From: Bacteroidota bacterium
GTDB taxonomy: Bacteria; Bacteroidota; Bacteroidia; B-17B0; Aurantibacillaceae
Direction of reading: 5' to 3'
Assembly: GCA_016702705.1 (NCBI GenBank)
Contig: JADJDM010000008.1
Span: 138,787 to 202,786, forward strand
Length of the DNA: 64,000 nt
This document shows, piece after piece, positions 6,453 through 15,622 of this stretch; positions within the stretch are counted from its first letter, which is position 1, and each line of letters starts with the position of its first letter. Position numbers and translations under genes: made by a program. Below the pieces are notes generated by a model, which searched no databases, was not told the origin of the DNA, and worked only from the letters and a program-made list of their open reading frames with translations.

Positions 6453-9046
6453 ATGGCAGAAGTAAAAAAGAATAAACTCAAAATACCGGAATCCTCATCA
6501 AAAAATGAGATTGAAGAACCTGTATTGAAGTCTGCCCCTAAGGATAAGACAAAAGAGAAAACTGCTCCTGCCTCAAAACCAAAGAAAGAAAAGGCTATTG
6601 AGGACAATACACCTAAAATTTCATTAAAAGAGCGTGTTGCTAAGTTTGTTGCGTTTTACCAAAACGAGCGTACGCAAAAAATACTTGGTTTGCTTTTAAT
6701 ACTAACTGCTGCTTACTTAGCAATTGCATTCGCATCTTTTGTTGTTACATGGAAAGAAGACCAAGACAAAGTGTTGGGGCCTGCTGCCGAACTATTTTCA
6801 AGCGAAACAAAAGTGCGCAATTGGTTAGGAAAAATAGGAGCATTGGTTTCTCACTTATTTATGTTTAAGTGGTTTGGTATGAGTTCGTTTTTATTGGTTC
6901 CTGTGTTTTTTATGGCAGGTTTGAAACGTATCATCTCTAAAGATTTTTCTTTCTTCCGTAAATTTAATTACTCGGTTTTATTTTTCTTATTCTGGACATC
7001 CTTATTACTTGGTTATGTATTTAGCGAGTCATTGTTATTCATGGGTGGCGGAATGGGATACGTGCTTAACCAAAAACTACAAGGTGTTGTGGGCTCCATA
7101 GGAACCTTGGCATTATTGGTTGTTGGACTTTTAGGATATTTAGTAATTGCATTCAATTTCTCTTTCGAACGCAAAATAGAAATTATTGAAGAGGAGGAAG
7201 AAGTTATTGAAGAAGAAGCTGCGCCTGCAATTCCACTAAGCAAATCAAAATTAGTAGAAAGTGATGAATTAAATTTAAGTCCAGAAGAAGAGGCTGAATT
7301 ATTGAATTTACAAATTGTAGATAAAGAAGAAAAGAAAAATGAAGAGGAAGAAGAAATTATTGAAGAACCAATTAGTACTTCTGAAGAAATTCCTTTAGAC
7401 ATTAATACCCCTCCTGCGGAAGAAAAAAAAACTTCGGAAATTGACTTCGTAGTTGAAGCTCCAAAAAAAGAAGAAATACTTGAAGACTCTGAGCCTGAAC
7501 AAAAGGCCCAGCAATTAGTTGAGAAGTTTGGTGAGTTTGACCCAACATTAGATTTAGGTTCATATCAATTCCCCACACTAGATTTACTTCCAAATTTAGG
7601 CAACAACGAAACCAAAGTAAATCAGGATGAATTAAACGGAAACAAAAACCGTATCATCGATACCTTAAAAAATTACGGAATCGAAATTGCAAGTATTAAA
7701 GCAACGGTTGGTCCAACAGTAACTTTATACGAAATTGTTCCTGCAGCTGGTGTTCGTATTTCTAAGATTAAAAACTTAGAAGATGATATCGCGCTAAGTC
7801 TTGCAGCGCTTGGCATTCGTATCATTGCTCCTATTCCTGGAAAAGGAACCATTGGTATTGAAGTGCCAAATCAAAACCCTGAAATGGTTCCGATGCGTAA
7901 CATTATTGCATCAGCAGCATTTCAAAACACAACATTTGATTTACCAATTGCATTAGGAAAAACAATTAGCAACGAAACCTTTATTGCCGACTTAGCAAAA
8001 ATGCCACATTTATTAATGGCCGGAGCAACGGGGCAAGGTAAATCGGTTGGATTAAATGCAGTATTGGTTTCTTTACTTTACAAAAAACATCCTGCACAAA
8101 TTAAGTTTGTATTGGTTGATCCTAAAAAAGTAGAGCTTACTTTATTTAATAAAATTGAGCGTCACTTCTTAGCAAAACTACCAAACTCTGAAGATGCTAT
8201 CATTACTGATAATACAAAGGTAATTCACACTTTAAATTCGCTGTGTATCGAAATGGATAATCGTTATGCATTGTTGCAAGATGCACAAGTGCGTAACATT
8301 AAAGAATACAATGCAAAGTTTGTTGCACGTAAATTAAATCCAAACGAAGGTCATAAATACTTACCATACATTGTATTGGTAGTGGATGAGTTTGCCGATT
8401 TAATTATGACTGCGGGTAAAGAAGTAGAAACTCCAATTGCCCGTTTAGCACAACTTGCACGTGCTATTGGTATTCATTTAATTTTAGCAACACAGCGTCC
8501 TTCAGTAAATATTATTACAGGTTCAATTAAAGCCAACTTCCCTGCTCGTATTGCGTTTAGAGTAACTTCAAAAATAGATTCACGTACTATTTTAGATTCG
8601 GGTGGAGCAGAGCAATTAATTGGTAGAGGTGATATGCTTTTATCTACTGGTAATGATTTAATACGTATTCAATGTGCCTTTGTTGATACACCGAAGTAGA
8701 AAAAATAACCGACTTTATTGGGACTCAACGCGCTTACGCAAGTGCATTTATGCTACCAGAGTATGTAGGTGAAGATGGCGATACAGGTAAAGACGACATT
8801 GATTTATCAGAAAGAGATAAGATGTTTGATGATGCTGCAAAAATTATTGTACAACACCAACAAGGCTCTGCATCCTTATTACAACGTAAACTAAAACTAG
8901 GTTACAACCGCGCTGGCCGCATTGTTGACCAACTAGAAGCAGCAGGAATCATTGGGCCGTTTGAAGGCTCTAAAGCAAGAGAAGTTTTAATTAAAGACTT
9001 ACAACGCTTAGATGAGTTGTTGCAAGATTTAAAGAATAAACATTAA
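6453..9046 (+). CDS. ftsK: DNA translocase FtsK (frameshifted near the C-terminus)
   Basis: FtsK pumps DNA at the division septum to clear and segregate chromosome termini. The protein has a lysine-rich N-terminus, four membrane segments (about residues 75-225), a long acidic linker (about 245-345), then the motor with Walker A GATGQGKSVGLN near 528 and Walker B VLVVDEFADL near 645, plus ATQRPSVN. The frame stops at 8699, but one frame over the reading continues from 8693 (EVEKITDFIGTQRAYASAF) into the winged-helix gamma domain (LLQRKLKLGYNRAGRIVDQL) and ends at 9046. One base is missing after the codon start at 8691-8692. Corrected length is about 864 residues, normal for the family. Most likely a sequence error. 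Confidence 0.93.
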
Positions 9047-9084
9047 TTAATTCGAGGTATACCAATAAACTGTATTAAGCATTC

Positions 9085-9168
9085 AACACAGAGGCACAAA
9101 GTAGCACAGAGATTCACAGAGTTGATAACCCATCTGTTTAACTCCGGAACCTCAGTGAGCTCTGTGTT
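9085..9168. repeat. Inverted CTCTGTG-type repeat between ftsK and the SpoIIE gene
   Basis: The left part (9085-9121), read on the minus strand, consists of 9-base units ctctgtgaa, tctctgtgc, tactttgtg, cctctgtgt. The right part (9150-9168) carries the same motif on the plus strand (cctcagtga, gctctgtgt). The outer ends aacacagag and ctctgtgtt are perfect inverted repeats. It is related to the block at 2183-2218 and fills most of a 174-base gap in which I see no gene. Confidence 0.65.
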
Positions 9169-9220
9169 AAAACAAAGCATTTAATATTCATTCGAAATAT
9201 TTCTTACCTTAGTTTCTGTT

Positions 9221-10621
9221 TTGAAAACCTTAATCAAAAAAATAAGTGACATTGGTGTTTTGGAAAATACAGACTTTTCCCTAGCAACAAAACTGCGTAT
9301 CTATAATCTTGCGACGGTTATTATTTCTTTAATTAGTGTGTTTTATGGTGTTATTGGTATTATGCACCAATATTATTTAGCGGTAGCTGTTACTATTTAT
9401 TCTATATTGTTTAATATAACTGCTTTGGTGCTTGTTCAAAAAGGACTTCATAAAATTTCATTCCATTTTTCAATGTGGTATGCTTTTAGTTTTTTAAGTG
9501 CCTTTACCTATTTATTTGGAGGCGTTAATAATTCATATTACTACTTTTTATTTGTTCCAGTTGCTTGCAATATTCTTTTCGATAATTTAAAAACTACCGT
9601 TATATACGCATCCCTTTGTTCTGTTTTATTAATTCTTAATGTGCATTTCATAAATAATTACGAAGCCTATTACCCCAAAGAACAATGGATGTTAAGCTTT
9701 AGTTATCCAAACCTAGTATTTGTTATTTTACTCATTTTTTTAGGTGTTCGTTTATTCAAACAAAATAATCTAAAATATCAGCATGATATTGAGGAGCAAA
9801 AAAAAATGGTTGAAGAAAAAAACCATGAAATAACAGATAGCATTAATTACGCAAAGCGCATACAAGAAGCCATTTTACCTCCAACAGCATTTATAGAGGA
9901 GCACCTTCCACAAAGTTTTATACTTTACAAGCCAAAAGATATTGTTGCTGGTGATTTTTATTGGATGGAAGTAATTGAACAAAATAATTCCAAACTCATT
10001 TTAATTGCTGCTGCCGATTGCACAGGCCATGGTGTTCCAGGCGCATTGGTTTCAGTTGTATGCAGTAATGCATTAAACAGAGCTGTAAACGAATTTTCAT
10101 TACATACACCAGGAGAAATATTAACTAAAACAAGAGAATTAGTTTTAGAAACATTTGCAAAAAGCGAAAGTGATGTAAAGGATGGAATGGATATTAGTTT
10201 AGTAGCAATTCATTATAATAATGGCGAACTAACGAAGGTAATTTGGAGCGGGGCAAATAATCCTTTATGGTACACTTCTACATTGGACGCTTCGAGTGCC
10301 TCAGCGACCAATGTAGAATTAAAAGAAGTCAAGGCTCATAAACAAGCAATTGGTAAAACAGAGCATCCAAGTCCCTTTCCTAACCATGAAGTTGAATTAA
10401 AAAACGGCGAGGCTGTTTATTTAATTACCGATGGTTTTGCAGACCAATTTGGTGGGGAAAAGGGCAAAAAATTCAAATACAAAGCTTTATCCGAATTACT
10501 TATTAGAACCCAGCAGTTAAGTATGTCAGAGCAAAAAAACGAACTGGAAAAAGTTTTAGATGCATGGAAAGGAAGCCTCGAACAAGTTGACGATGTTACC
10601 ATTATTGGCATTCGTTTTTAA
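9221..10621 (+). CDS. Membrane-bound SpoIIE-family (PP2C-type) serine phosphatase
   Basis: The 466-residue protein has about six membrane helices (residues 28-185), a short coiled coil (EEQKKMVEEKNHEITDSI), then a SpoIIE phosphatase domain. Domain landmarks are INYAKRIQEAILPP near 208, the metal-binding DIVAGDFYWME near 243, ADCTGHGVPGALVSVVCSNA near 267-286, VKDGMDISLVA near 325, and the final VDDVTIIGIRF. Such enzymes usually dephosphorylate anti-anti-sigma-like proteins, but no partner lies nearby. The frame begins at TTG 9221; no ATG gives a better start. A 43-base palindromic repeat is inserted in frame at 10276-10318. The catalytic domain is nearly identical to that of the TPR phosphatase at 31492-33567. 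Confidence 0.87.
   Translation: MKTLIKKISDIGVLENTDFSLATKLRIYNLATVIISLISVFYGVIGIMHQYYLAVAVTIYSILFNITALVLVQKGLHKISFHFSMWYAFSFLSAFTYLFGGVNNSYYYFLFVPVACNILFDNLKTTVIYASLCSVLLILNVHFINNYEAYYPKEQWMLSFSYPNLVFVILLIFLGVRLFKQNNLKYQHDIEEQKKMVEEKNHEITDSINYAKRIQEAILPPTAFIEEHLPQSFILYKPKDIVAGDFYWMEVIEQNNSKLILIAAADCTGHGVPGALVSVVCSNALNRAVNEFSLHTPGEILTKTRELVLETFAKSESDVKDGMDISLVAIHYNNGELTKVIWSGANNPLWYTSTLDASSASATNVELKEVKAHKQAIGKTEHPSPFPNHEVELKNGEAVYLITDGFADQFGGEKGKKFKYKALSELLIRTQQLSMSEQKNELEKVLDAWKGSLEQVDDVTIIGIRF
10276..10318. repeat. Palindromic repeat inserted in frame in a phosphatase gene, copy 2
   Basis: Perfect 11-base arms ttctacattgg (10276-10286) and ccaatgtagaa (10308-10318) flank a core, cgcttcgagtgcctcagcg, whose ends cgct and agcg also pair. 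The core GCTTCGAGwGCCTCAGC is shared with 17916-17945. Translated in frame it gives the low-complexity stretch STLDASSASATNVE, at a place where the paralogous phosphatase has only a short loop. Confidence 0.75.
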
Positions 10622-10691
10622 ACAAAAAGCTACTTTTCTAACAATTACCCCCATTAATAACAACCACTTGTTAATTGAAGCCTGCCACTTA

Positions 10692-10722
10692 TTGATTTAG
10701 CGCCATAAATTTGTTATTTTTG
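10692..10722 (+). promoter_or_regulatory. Promoter of the gldF-gldG-DUF4340 operon
   Basis: TTG at 10692-10694, a 20-base spacer, and TATTTTTG at 10715-10722 match the Bacteroidota -33/-7 arrangement. It lies 18 bases before the chosen gldF start, and argues against the TTG at 10711 as the start codon because that codon lies inside the promoter. Confidence 0.6.
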
Positions 10723-10740
10723 TGCACTTTAGCGCAGGAT

Positions 10741-11481
10741 ATGTATTCATTATTTATAAGAGAGATTCGTAACTTCCTTACTTCATTAGTAGGTTATGTT
10801 GCTATTATCGTTTTTCTTTCTCTTATTGGGATATTTCTTTGGATGATTCCAACAGAAACAACGGGAATGAATATTCTTGAAAATGGTTTCGCATCTATCG
10901 ATCCGCTTTTTGCAATTGCCCCTTGGGTTTATTTATTTTTAATTCCAGCAATTACGATGCGTAGTTTTTCTGAAGAAAAAAAATCAGGGACAATAGAATT
11001 ATTATTTACTCGCCCAATTACCGATTTACAAATTATACTTTCAAAATATTTAGCAGGTGTAGTGTTAGTTTTAATCAGCTTGCTCCCTACTCTACTTTAT
11101 TATTACACAGTTCACCAATTAGGCTTTCCTAAAGGAAACATTGATACAGGAGGAATGTGGGGTTCTTATATTGGCTTAGCATTTTTAGGTGCTGGTTTTG
11201 TTGCTGTTGGAATTTTCGCTTCCTCTATTTCCGAAAATCAAGTTATATCTTTTATTCTTGCAATGACACTTTGTTATTTATGTTATTTCGGTTTCGACTT
11301 TTTAGGTAATGCGGGTTTTTTTGGTGGATTTGACGCTGTAATTATTAAAATGGGAATAAACGATCACTACATCTCTATGAGTCGCGGTGTTATTGATACA
11401 CGTGATGTTGTTTACTTTTTTAGTTTAATAGCAGTGTTTGTAGTGTTAACCAAATTTGTGTTAGAAAAAAGAAAGTGGTAA
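10741..11481 (+). CDS. gldF: Gliding motility ABC transporter permease GldF
   Basis: GldF is the membrane subunit of the GldAFG ABC transporter needed for gliding in some Bacteroidota. The 246-residue protein starts MYSLFIREIRNFLTSLVGYV, the standard opening of the family, and has six membrane helices. The SEEKKSGTIELLFTRPITD segment after the second helix is typical of ABC-2 permeases. I chose the ATG at 10741 rather than the upstream TTG, which lies within the predicted promoter. gldG starts three bases after its stop. The ATPase GldA is not in the window. Confidence 0.92.
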   Translation: MYSLFIREIRNFLTSLVGYVAIIVFLSLIGIFLWMIPTETTGMNILENGFASIDPLFAIAPWVYLFLIPAITMRSFSEEKKSGTIELLFTRPITDLQIILSKYLAGVVLVLISLLPTLLYYYTVHQLGFPKGNIDTGGMWGSYIGLAFLGAGFVAVGIFASSISENQVISFILAMTLCYLCYFGFDFLGNAGFFGGFDAVIIKMGINDHYISMSRGVIDTRDVVYFFSLIAVFVVLTKFVLEKRKW

Positions 11482-11483
11482 AA

Positions 11484-13175
11484 ATGGCTTCGAAGCAAAA
11501 AAGAAAGGATATTGTAAATTTAGTTGTTGTAGTCGCTACGGTGATTATGATAAACTTTATTGGCTCCTACTTTTTTGGGAGATTTGACCTTACTTCTGAA
11601 AAACGTTATACACTTAACAGAAAAACAATTGATCTATTAAAAAATCTAGATGGAAGCGTTTACATTAAAATATACTTAGAAGGCGATTTTAATCCTTCTT
11701 TCACGCGCTTACAAAACGAAACGAAAGAAATACTTGATGAGTTTAGAGCATACTCAAAAAAGGATTTTAATTACGAGTTCATCAATATTTATGAAGAGAA
11801 AAATAAAACAGAATTAGAAAACCTTCAACGCGATTTATATCAAAAAGGAATTGTTCCAACCGAACTAAACATTAAAAGTGAAAGTGGAAACAAATCACAG
11901 GTTATTTTTCCCGGAGCAATTGTAAGTTTTAATGGTAGAGAAACTGTTTGGCAAATATTTAAACAACAAGTTGGTGTTCCTCCTGATGCTTGCGTAAATA
12001 ATTCAGTATCTGGATTAGAATACGAACTAACAAACGCAATTAGAAAACTGCAACGTGCAACTAAACCACGCATTGCTTTTATTCAAGGTCACGGCGAATT
12101 GGACACTTTGCAAACTGGAGACATTTACGCTGCTTTAAGCGAATACTATGATATTGATTATGTCGCCATCAATCATCAATTAAAAGTGCTAAAACCATAT
12201 CGTGCAATTATTGTTGCGCAACCCGATAGTGCTTTTGACGAAAAAGATAAATTTATTGTTGACCAATTTATAATGAAAGGTGGGAGAGCACTTTTTTGCA
12301 TTGACCAGATATACACTAACAATGACACTTTAAAAGCCAAAGGATATACCTTAGGAATTGGTTTAACAAAAAACTTAGATGATTTACTTTTTACATATGG
12401 CGCTCGTATCAACAATGATTTATTAAACGATTACACTTGTACATCTATTCCAATTAATAGAGGTTTTAAGGGGGCTCCTGATTTTCAAATGGCGCCATGG
12501 TATTACAATCCTCTTGCTTTACCTTCACTGGATCATCCGATTGTAAAAAACTTAGACTTAATCAAATTTGAGTTTGCGAGTAGTATAGATACTATCTCAG
12601 CTAAAAACATAAAAAAAACAATTTTATTAAGTACTTCAAAAAACACACGTATTCAAAATTCGCCTGCACGTATTAGTTTAGCAATGGCAATGATGAAACC
12701 AAAAGATGAATTATTCAAAAAAGGTCCGCAACCATTGGCCGTTATGCTTGAGGGGAACTTTAATTCGCTATATCAAAATCGTATTCCTATTTCAATTTCA
12801 TCCGACAGCGCAATTGGTTTTGTAGATAAAAGTTCGCCAACAGCAATGATTATTATTTCGGATGGTGATGTGATAAGAAACGACATTCAGTTTGCAACAC
12901 TTACTCCATTTCCATTAGGATACGATAAGTACATGAAGAAAACATTTGCTAACAAAACATTCATTCTTAACTGTATGAATTATTTATGCGATGGATCTGA
13001 ATTTTTAAATCTACGTTCAAGAGACATTCAATTAAGAACATTAGACAGAAAAAAATTAAAAAACGAATCGGGCAAATGGAAAGCAATTAATGTTGTTGTT
13101 CCAATTGTATCTGTAATGGCTTTAGGCTTTGTTTTAATCCGCTTAAGAAAGAGAAAATATACTTCTAAGTACTAA
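11484..13175 (+). CDS. gldG: Gliding motility-associated ABC transporter substrate-binding protein GldG
   Basis: GldG is the membrane-anchored extracytoplasmic partner of GldF. The protein (about 563 residues) has an N-terminal anchor (IVNLVVVVATVIMINFIGSY), the family phrase FDLTSEKRYTLNRKTIDLLK, a large periplasmic region with IAFIQGHGELD near residue 196, and a C-terminal anchor just before the basic tail RLRKRKYTSKY. Start ATG 11484 is three bases after the gldF stop; a GTG at 11475 overlapping gldF would add only three residues. The order gldF-gldG-DUF4340-dnaN resembles gliding loci in other members of the phylum. Confidence 0.92.
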   Translation: MASKQKRKDIVNLVVVVATVIMINFIGSYFFGRFDLTSEKRYTLNRKTIDLLKNLDGSVYIKIYLEGDFNPSFTRLQNETKEILDEFRAYSKKDFNYEFINIYEEKNKTELENLQRDLYQKGIVPTELNIKSESGNKSQVIFPGAIVSFNGRETVWQIFKQQVGVPPDACVNNSVSGLEYELTNAIRKLQRATKPRIAFIQGHGELDTLQTGDIYAALSEYYDIDYVAINHQLKVLKPYRAIIVAQPDSAFDEKDKFIVDQFIMKGGRALFCIDQIYTNNDTLKAKGYTLGIGLTKNLDDLLFTYGARINNDLLNDYTCTSIPINRGFKGAPDFQMAPWYYNPLALPSLDHPIVKNLDLIKFEFASSIDTISAKNIKKTILLSTSKNTRIQNSPARISLAMAMMKPKDELFKKGPQPLAVMLEGNFNSLYQNRIPISISSDSAIGFVDKSSPTAMIIISDGDVIRNDIQFATLTPFPLGYDKYMKKTFANKTFILNCMNYLCDGSEFLNLRSRDIQLRTLDRKKLKNESGKWKAINVVVPIVSVMALGFVLIRLRKRKYTSKY

Positions 13176-13177
13176 TT

Positions 13178-14221
13178 ATGAATAAGAAACTATTTACCTA
13201 TATTTTTGTACTTATCCTTGTTGGACTAACTGCATTTATCTTTATTAAAAAGAGCAAAAAAACAACATTAGAAAGCGAATCAGGAGATTTTAAATACAAT
13301 GATACTGCCGCAATTACAAAAATATTTATAGCCGAAAAAAATGGTGCTACTGCAACTTTAGAACGTAAAGACAAAGGAAACTGGACAATTAACGGACAAT
13401 TTGCTGTACGTAAAAACAATGTTAATTTATTACTTTATACCTTAAAACAAATTGCAGTAAAATTTCCTGCTGGAGAAAAATTACAGCCAACCATTATTCA
13501 ATCAATTGCAACAGTTGGTAAAAAAATTGAATTTTATAGTGGTAATGAGCGTGTTAAAGTTTGGTATCTTGGAGCAACAACTCCTGATTATACCGGAACC
13601 TACATGGTGCTTGCCGATCCTGATACAGACGAAAAATATGAACAAACGTATGTAACCTATATTCCAGGTTTCGAGGGCTTTTTGAACTCACGTTTTTTTA
13701 CCAATGTTAACGAATGGAAAGACCCTGCGGTTTTAAGAACCACTCCACCTGAAATAAAAAGTGTAACAGTTGAGCATACTGGTTTACCTGATTCTTCATT
13801 CAATATTAATGTTTTGGGAGCTAATAAATTTGCGCTAACTGACCTTAATAACAAAACACTTCCTAATGCTGATACATTTGCAATAAAACAATACTTAAGT
13901 TATTGTACTTTTTTAGAGGTGGATGATTATTTAACAGGGCAATCCGATAGAGAAATTGATTCCGTGAAAAAATCAATGCCTTTTACAACTATTACCATAA
14001 AATTAAAAAATGGAACGGAGCAAAAAATGAAATTATTTAGCAAAACTCCACCGCCTGATGCTGTAGATGCAACTTTAGGTGTTAAGTTATTAAAGGACGC
14101 AAACCATGCCTATATGCTATTCAACAAAGACCAGGATTTTGCTTTGGTACAATACTTAATGTTTGGGAAATTAATCCAATCACGCCAGTATTTCCTTAAA
14201 ACTGGATTTGTTAAAAAATAG
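13178..14221 (+). CDS. DUF4340 domain protein
   Basis: The 347-residue protein has an N-terminal membrane anchor (LFTYIFVLILVGLTAFIFI) and a long extracytoplasmic region of the DUF4340 type, with repeated pairs of the form ITKIFIAEKNGATATLERK followed by a GNWTINGQF strand, and VWYLGATTPDYTGTYM near residue 128. The function is unknown. In many bacteria DUF4340 proteins are encoded directly after GldG-like proteins and ABC-2 permeases, as here (two bases after gldG), so it is probably an accessory part of the same transporter. That functional link is inference from gene order. Confidence 0.85.
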   Translation: MNKKLFTYIFVLILVGLTAFIFIKKSKKTTLESESGDFKYNDTAAITKIFIAEKNGATATLERKDKGNWTINGQFAVRKNNVNLLLYTLKQIAVKFPAGEKLQPTIIQSIATVGKKIEFYSGNERVKVWYLGATTPDYTGTYMVLADPDTDEKYEQTYVTYIPGFEGFLNSRFFTNVNEWKDPAVLRTTPPEIKSVTVEHTGLPDSSFNINVLGANKFALTDLNNKTLPNADTFAIKQYLSYCTFLEVDDYLTGQSDREIDSVKKSMPFTTITIKLKNGTEQKMKLFSKTPPPDAVDATLGVKLLKDANHAYMLFNKDQDFALVQYLMFGKLIQSRQYFLKTGFVKK

Positions 14222-14266
14222 TTCAAAAGTAAATAGGTTCTAACAAGTCGGAACAAGCAGAAAACT

Positions 14267-14274
14267 TAAATTTG
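14267..14274 (+). promoter_or_regulatory. -7 element upstream of dnaN
   Basis: TAAATTTG matches TAnnTTTG and lies 24 bases before the chosen dnaN ATG. No clear -33 TTG. It suggests that dnaN can be transcribed separately from the gld genes. Confidence 0.35.
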
Positions 14275-14298
14275 TTTGTTATTAAAATCGACATTATT

Positions 14299-15420
14299 AT
14301 GAACTTCATTGTTTCAACAACTACTTTATTAAAACACTTAAAATCCATTAGTGGCGTTTTAAGTTCGAACAATACATTACCTATCTTAGATAATTTCTTA
14401 TTTGAAATTGTACCCGGACAAATTGTTATTCATGCATCCGACATGGAAACAACTGTTACTACAACTGTAAAAGTTGAATCTAAAGATGCTGGAAGCATTG
14501 CTATTCCTGCTCGTCCTTTAATCGACACATTAAGTAATTTCCCTGAGCAACCGTTAACTTTTAGTATCGATACTAAAGTGTTTGGAATCAAAATTATTAC
14601 TGATAATGGGGAGTACAAACTTACAGGACATAATGGCGAAGAGTTTCCAAGAGTCCCTAAAATTGATGGAGCATCCTCAATAATCATTAAAACAGATGTA
14701 ATTGCAACTGCAATCAACAAAACATTATTTGCAACAGGTAATGATGATTTAAGACCTGTAATGAGTGGTGTTTTCTGTCAGTTTAGCGAAAATGATACTT
14801 TATTTGTAGCTACTGATGCTCACAAATTAGTGAAATACAGAAGAACAGACTCGAAAGCGGGGCAAGCTTCGGCTTTCATTCTTCCAAAAAAACCATTGAA
14901 CTTATTAAAGAATTTAATGGCTGGTATTGATGATGCTGTTAATGTTGAGTTCAACAAAACAAACGCATCATTTAGCTTTGGAACAACAACAGTTGTTTGT
15001 CGTTTAATTGATGGCAAATATCCAAACTACGAAGCAGTAATTCCTAAAGTAAACCCTAACAAACTTACGGTTGACAGAAGTACTTTAATTGGAGCTTTAA
15101 AACGTGTAAGTATTTACTCAAACAAAGCAACACACCAAGTACGTTTTAAAATTGCAGGAAGTCAATTAAACATAAGTGCTGAAGATATTGATTTTGCAAA
15201 CGAAGCGCACGAGCGTTTAACTTGTACGTATGTTGGTGAAGACATGGAAATTGGATTTAACTCTAAGTTTTTATTAGATATGTTAAGCAATATCGAAAGT
15301 GACGAAATAAATATTGAAATGAGCGCACCAAACAGAGCAGGTATTATTACACCAAGCAAAAAAGATAATCCTGCAGAGGATGTATTAATGCTTGTAATGC
15401 CAGTTATGTTAAACAACTAA
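14299..15420 (+). CDS. dnaN: DNA polymerase III beta subunit (sliding clamp)
   Basis: DnaN is the ring-shaped clamp that holds the replicative polymerase on DNA. The 373-residue product has the three similar domains of the family. Typical segments are LLKHLKSISGVLSSNNTLPI at the start, FCQFSENDTLFVATDAHKLV in the second domain, and the C-terminal VLMLVMPVML that closes the partner-binding pocket. The ATG at 14299 (MNFIVSTTTLLKHL) is preferred; an in-frame start at 14272 lies inside the -7 element. A strong terminator follows. Linkage to gldFG, rather than to dnaA, also occurs in other gliding Bacteroidota. Confidence 0.97.
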   Translation: MNFIVSTTTLLKHLKSISGVLSSNNTLPILDNFLFEIVPGQIVIHASDMETTVTTTVKVESKDAGSIAIPARPLIDTLSNFPEQPLTFSIDTKVFGIKIITDNGEYKLTGHNGEEFPRVPKIDGASSIIIKTDVIATAINKTLFATGNDDLRPVMSGVFCQFSENDTLFVATDAHKLVKYRRTDSKAGQASAFILPKKPLNLLKNLMAGIDDAVNVEFNKTNASFSFGTTTVVCRLIDGKYPNYEAVIPKVNPNKLTVDRSTLIGALKRVSIYSNKATHQVRFKIAGSQLNISAEDIDFANEAHERLTCTYVGEDMEIGFNSKFLLDMLSNIESDEINIEMSAPNRAGIITPSKKDNPAEDVLMLVMPVMLNN

Positions 15421-15442
15421 AAACACACATTTAACCCTTATT

Positions 15443-15472
15443 AAAGGCTAGTCATCCGACTAGCCTTTTTTG
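15443..15472 (+). terminator. Rho-independent terminator after dnaN
   Basis: An 11-base stem, aaaggctagtc paired with gactagccttt, encloses the loop atcc and runs into six T residues. It starts 23 bases after the dnaN stop. Confidence 0.9.
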
Positions 15473-15594
15473 TTGAGTAAAAATATTAACACGATAAATA
15501 AATTTCTATAGCCTGTTACTAACTAATAAGCTACGTACACCATAAAACAGCTGAATTACCAGATTTAAACAGATTTAGGAAGCGTTTCTAGGTG

Positions 15595-15602
15595 TATATT
15601 TG
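15595..15602 (+). promoter_or_regulatory. -7 element upstream of the small secreted protein
   Basis: TATATTTG matches TAnnTTTG, 20 bases before the ATG at 15623. The upstream TTTAG near 15574 is a weak -33 match. Confidence 0.4.
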
Positions 15603-15622
15603 CCACAACTAAAACTAACACC

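Noticed and set aside
7013..7593. Two open frames opposite the ftsK linker
   Set aside because: They are antisense reflections of the glutamate-rich linker, with serine-rich low-complexity translation and no start signals.
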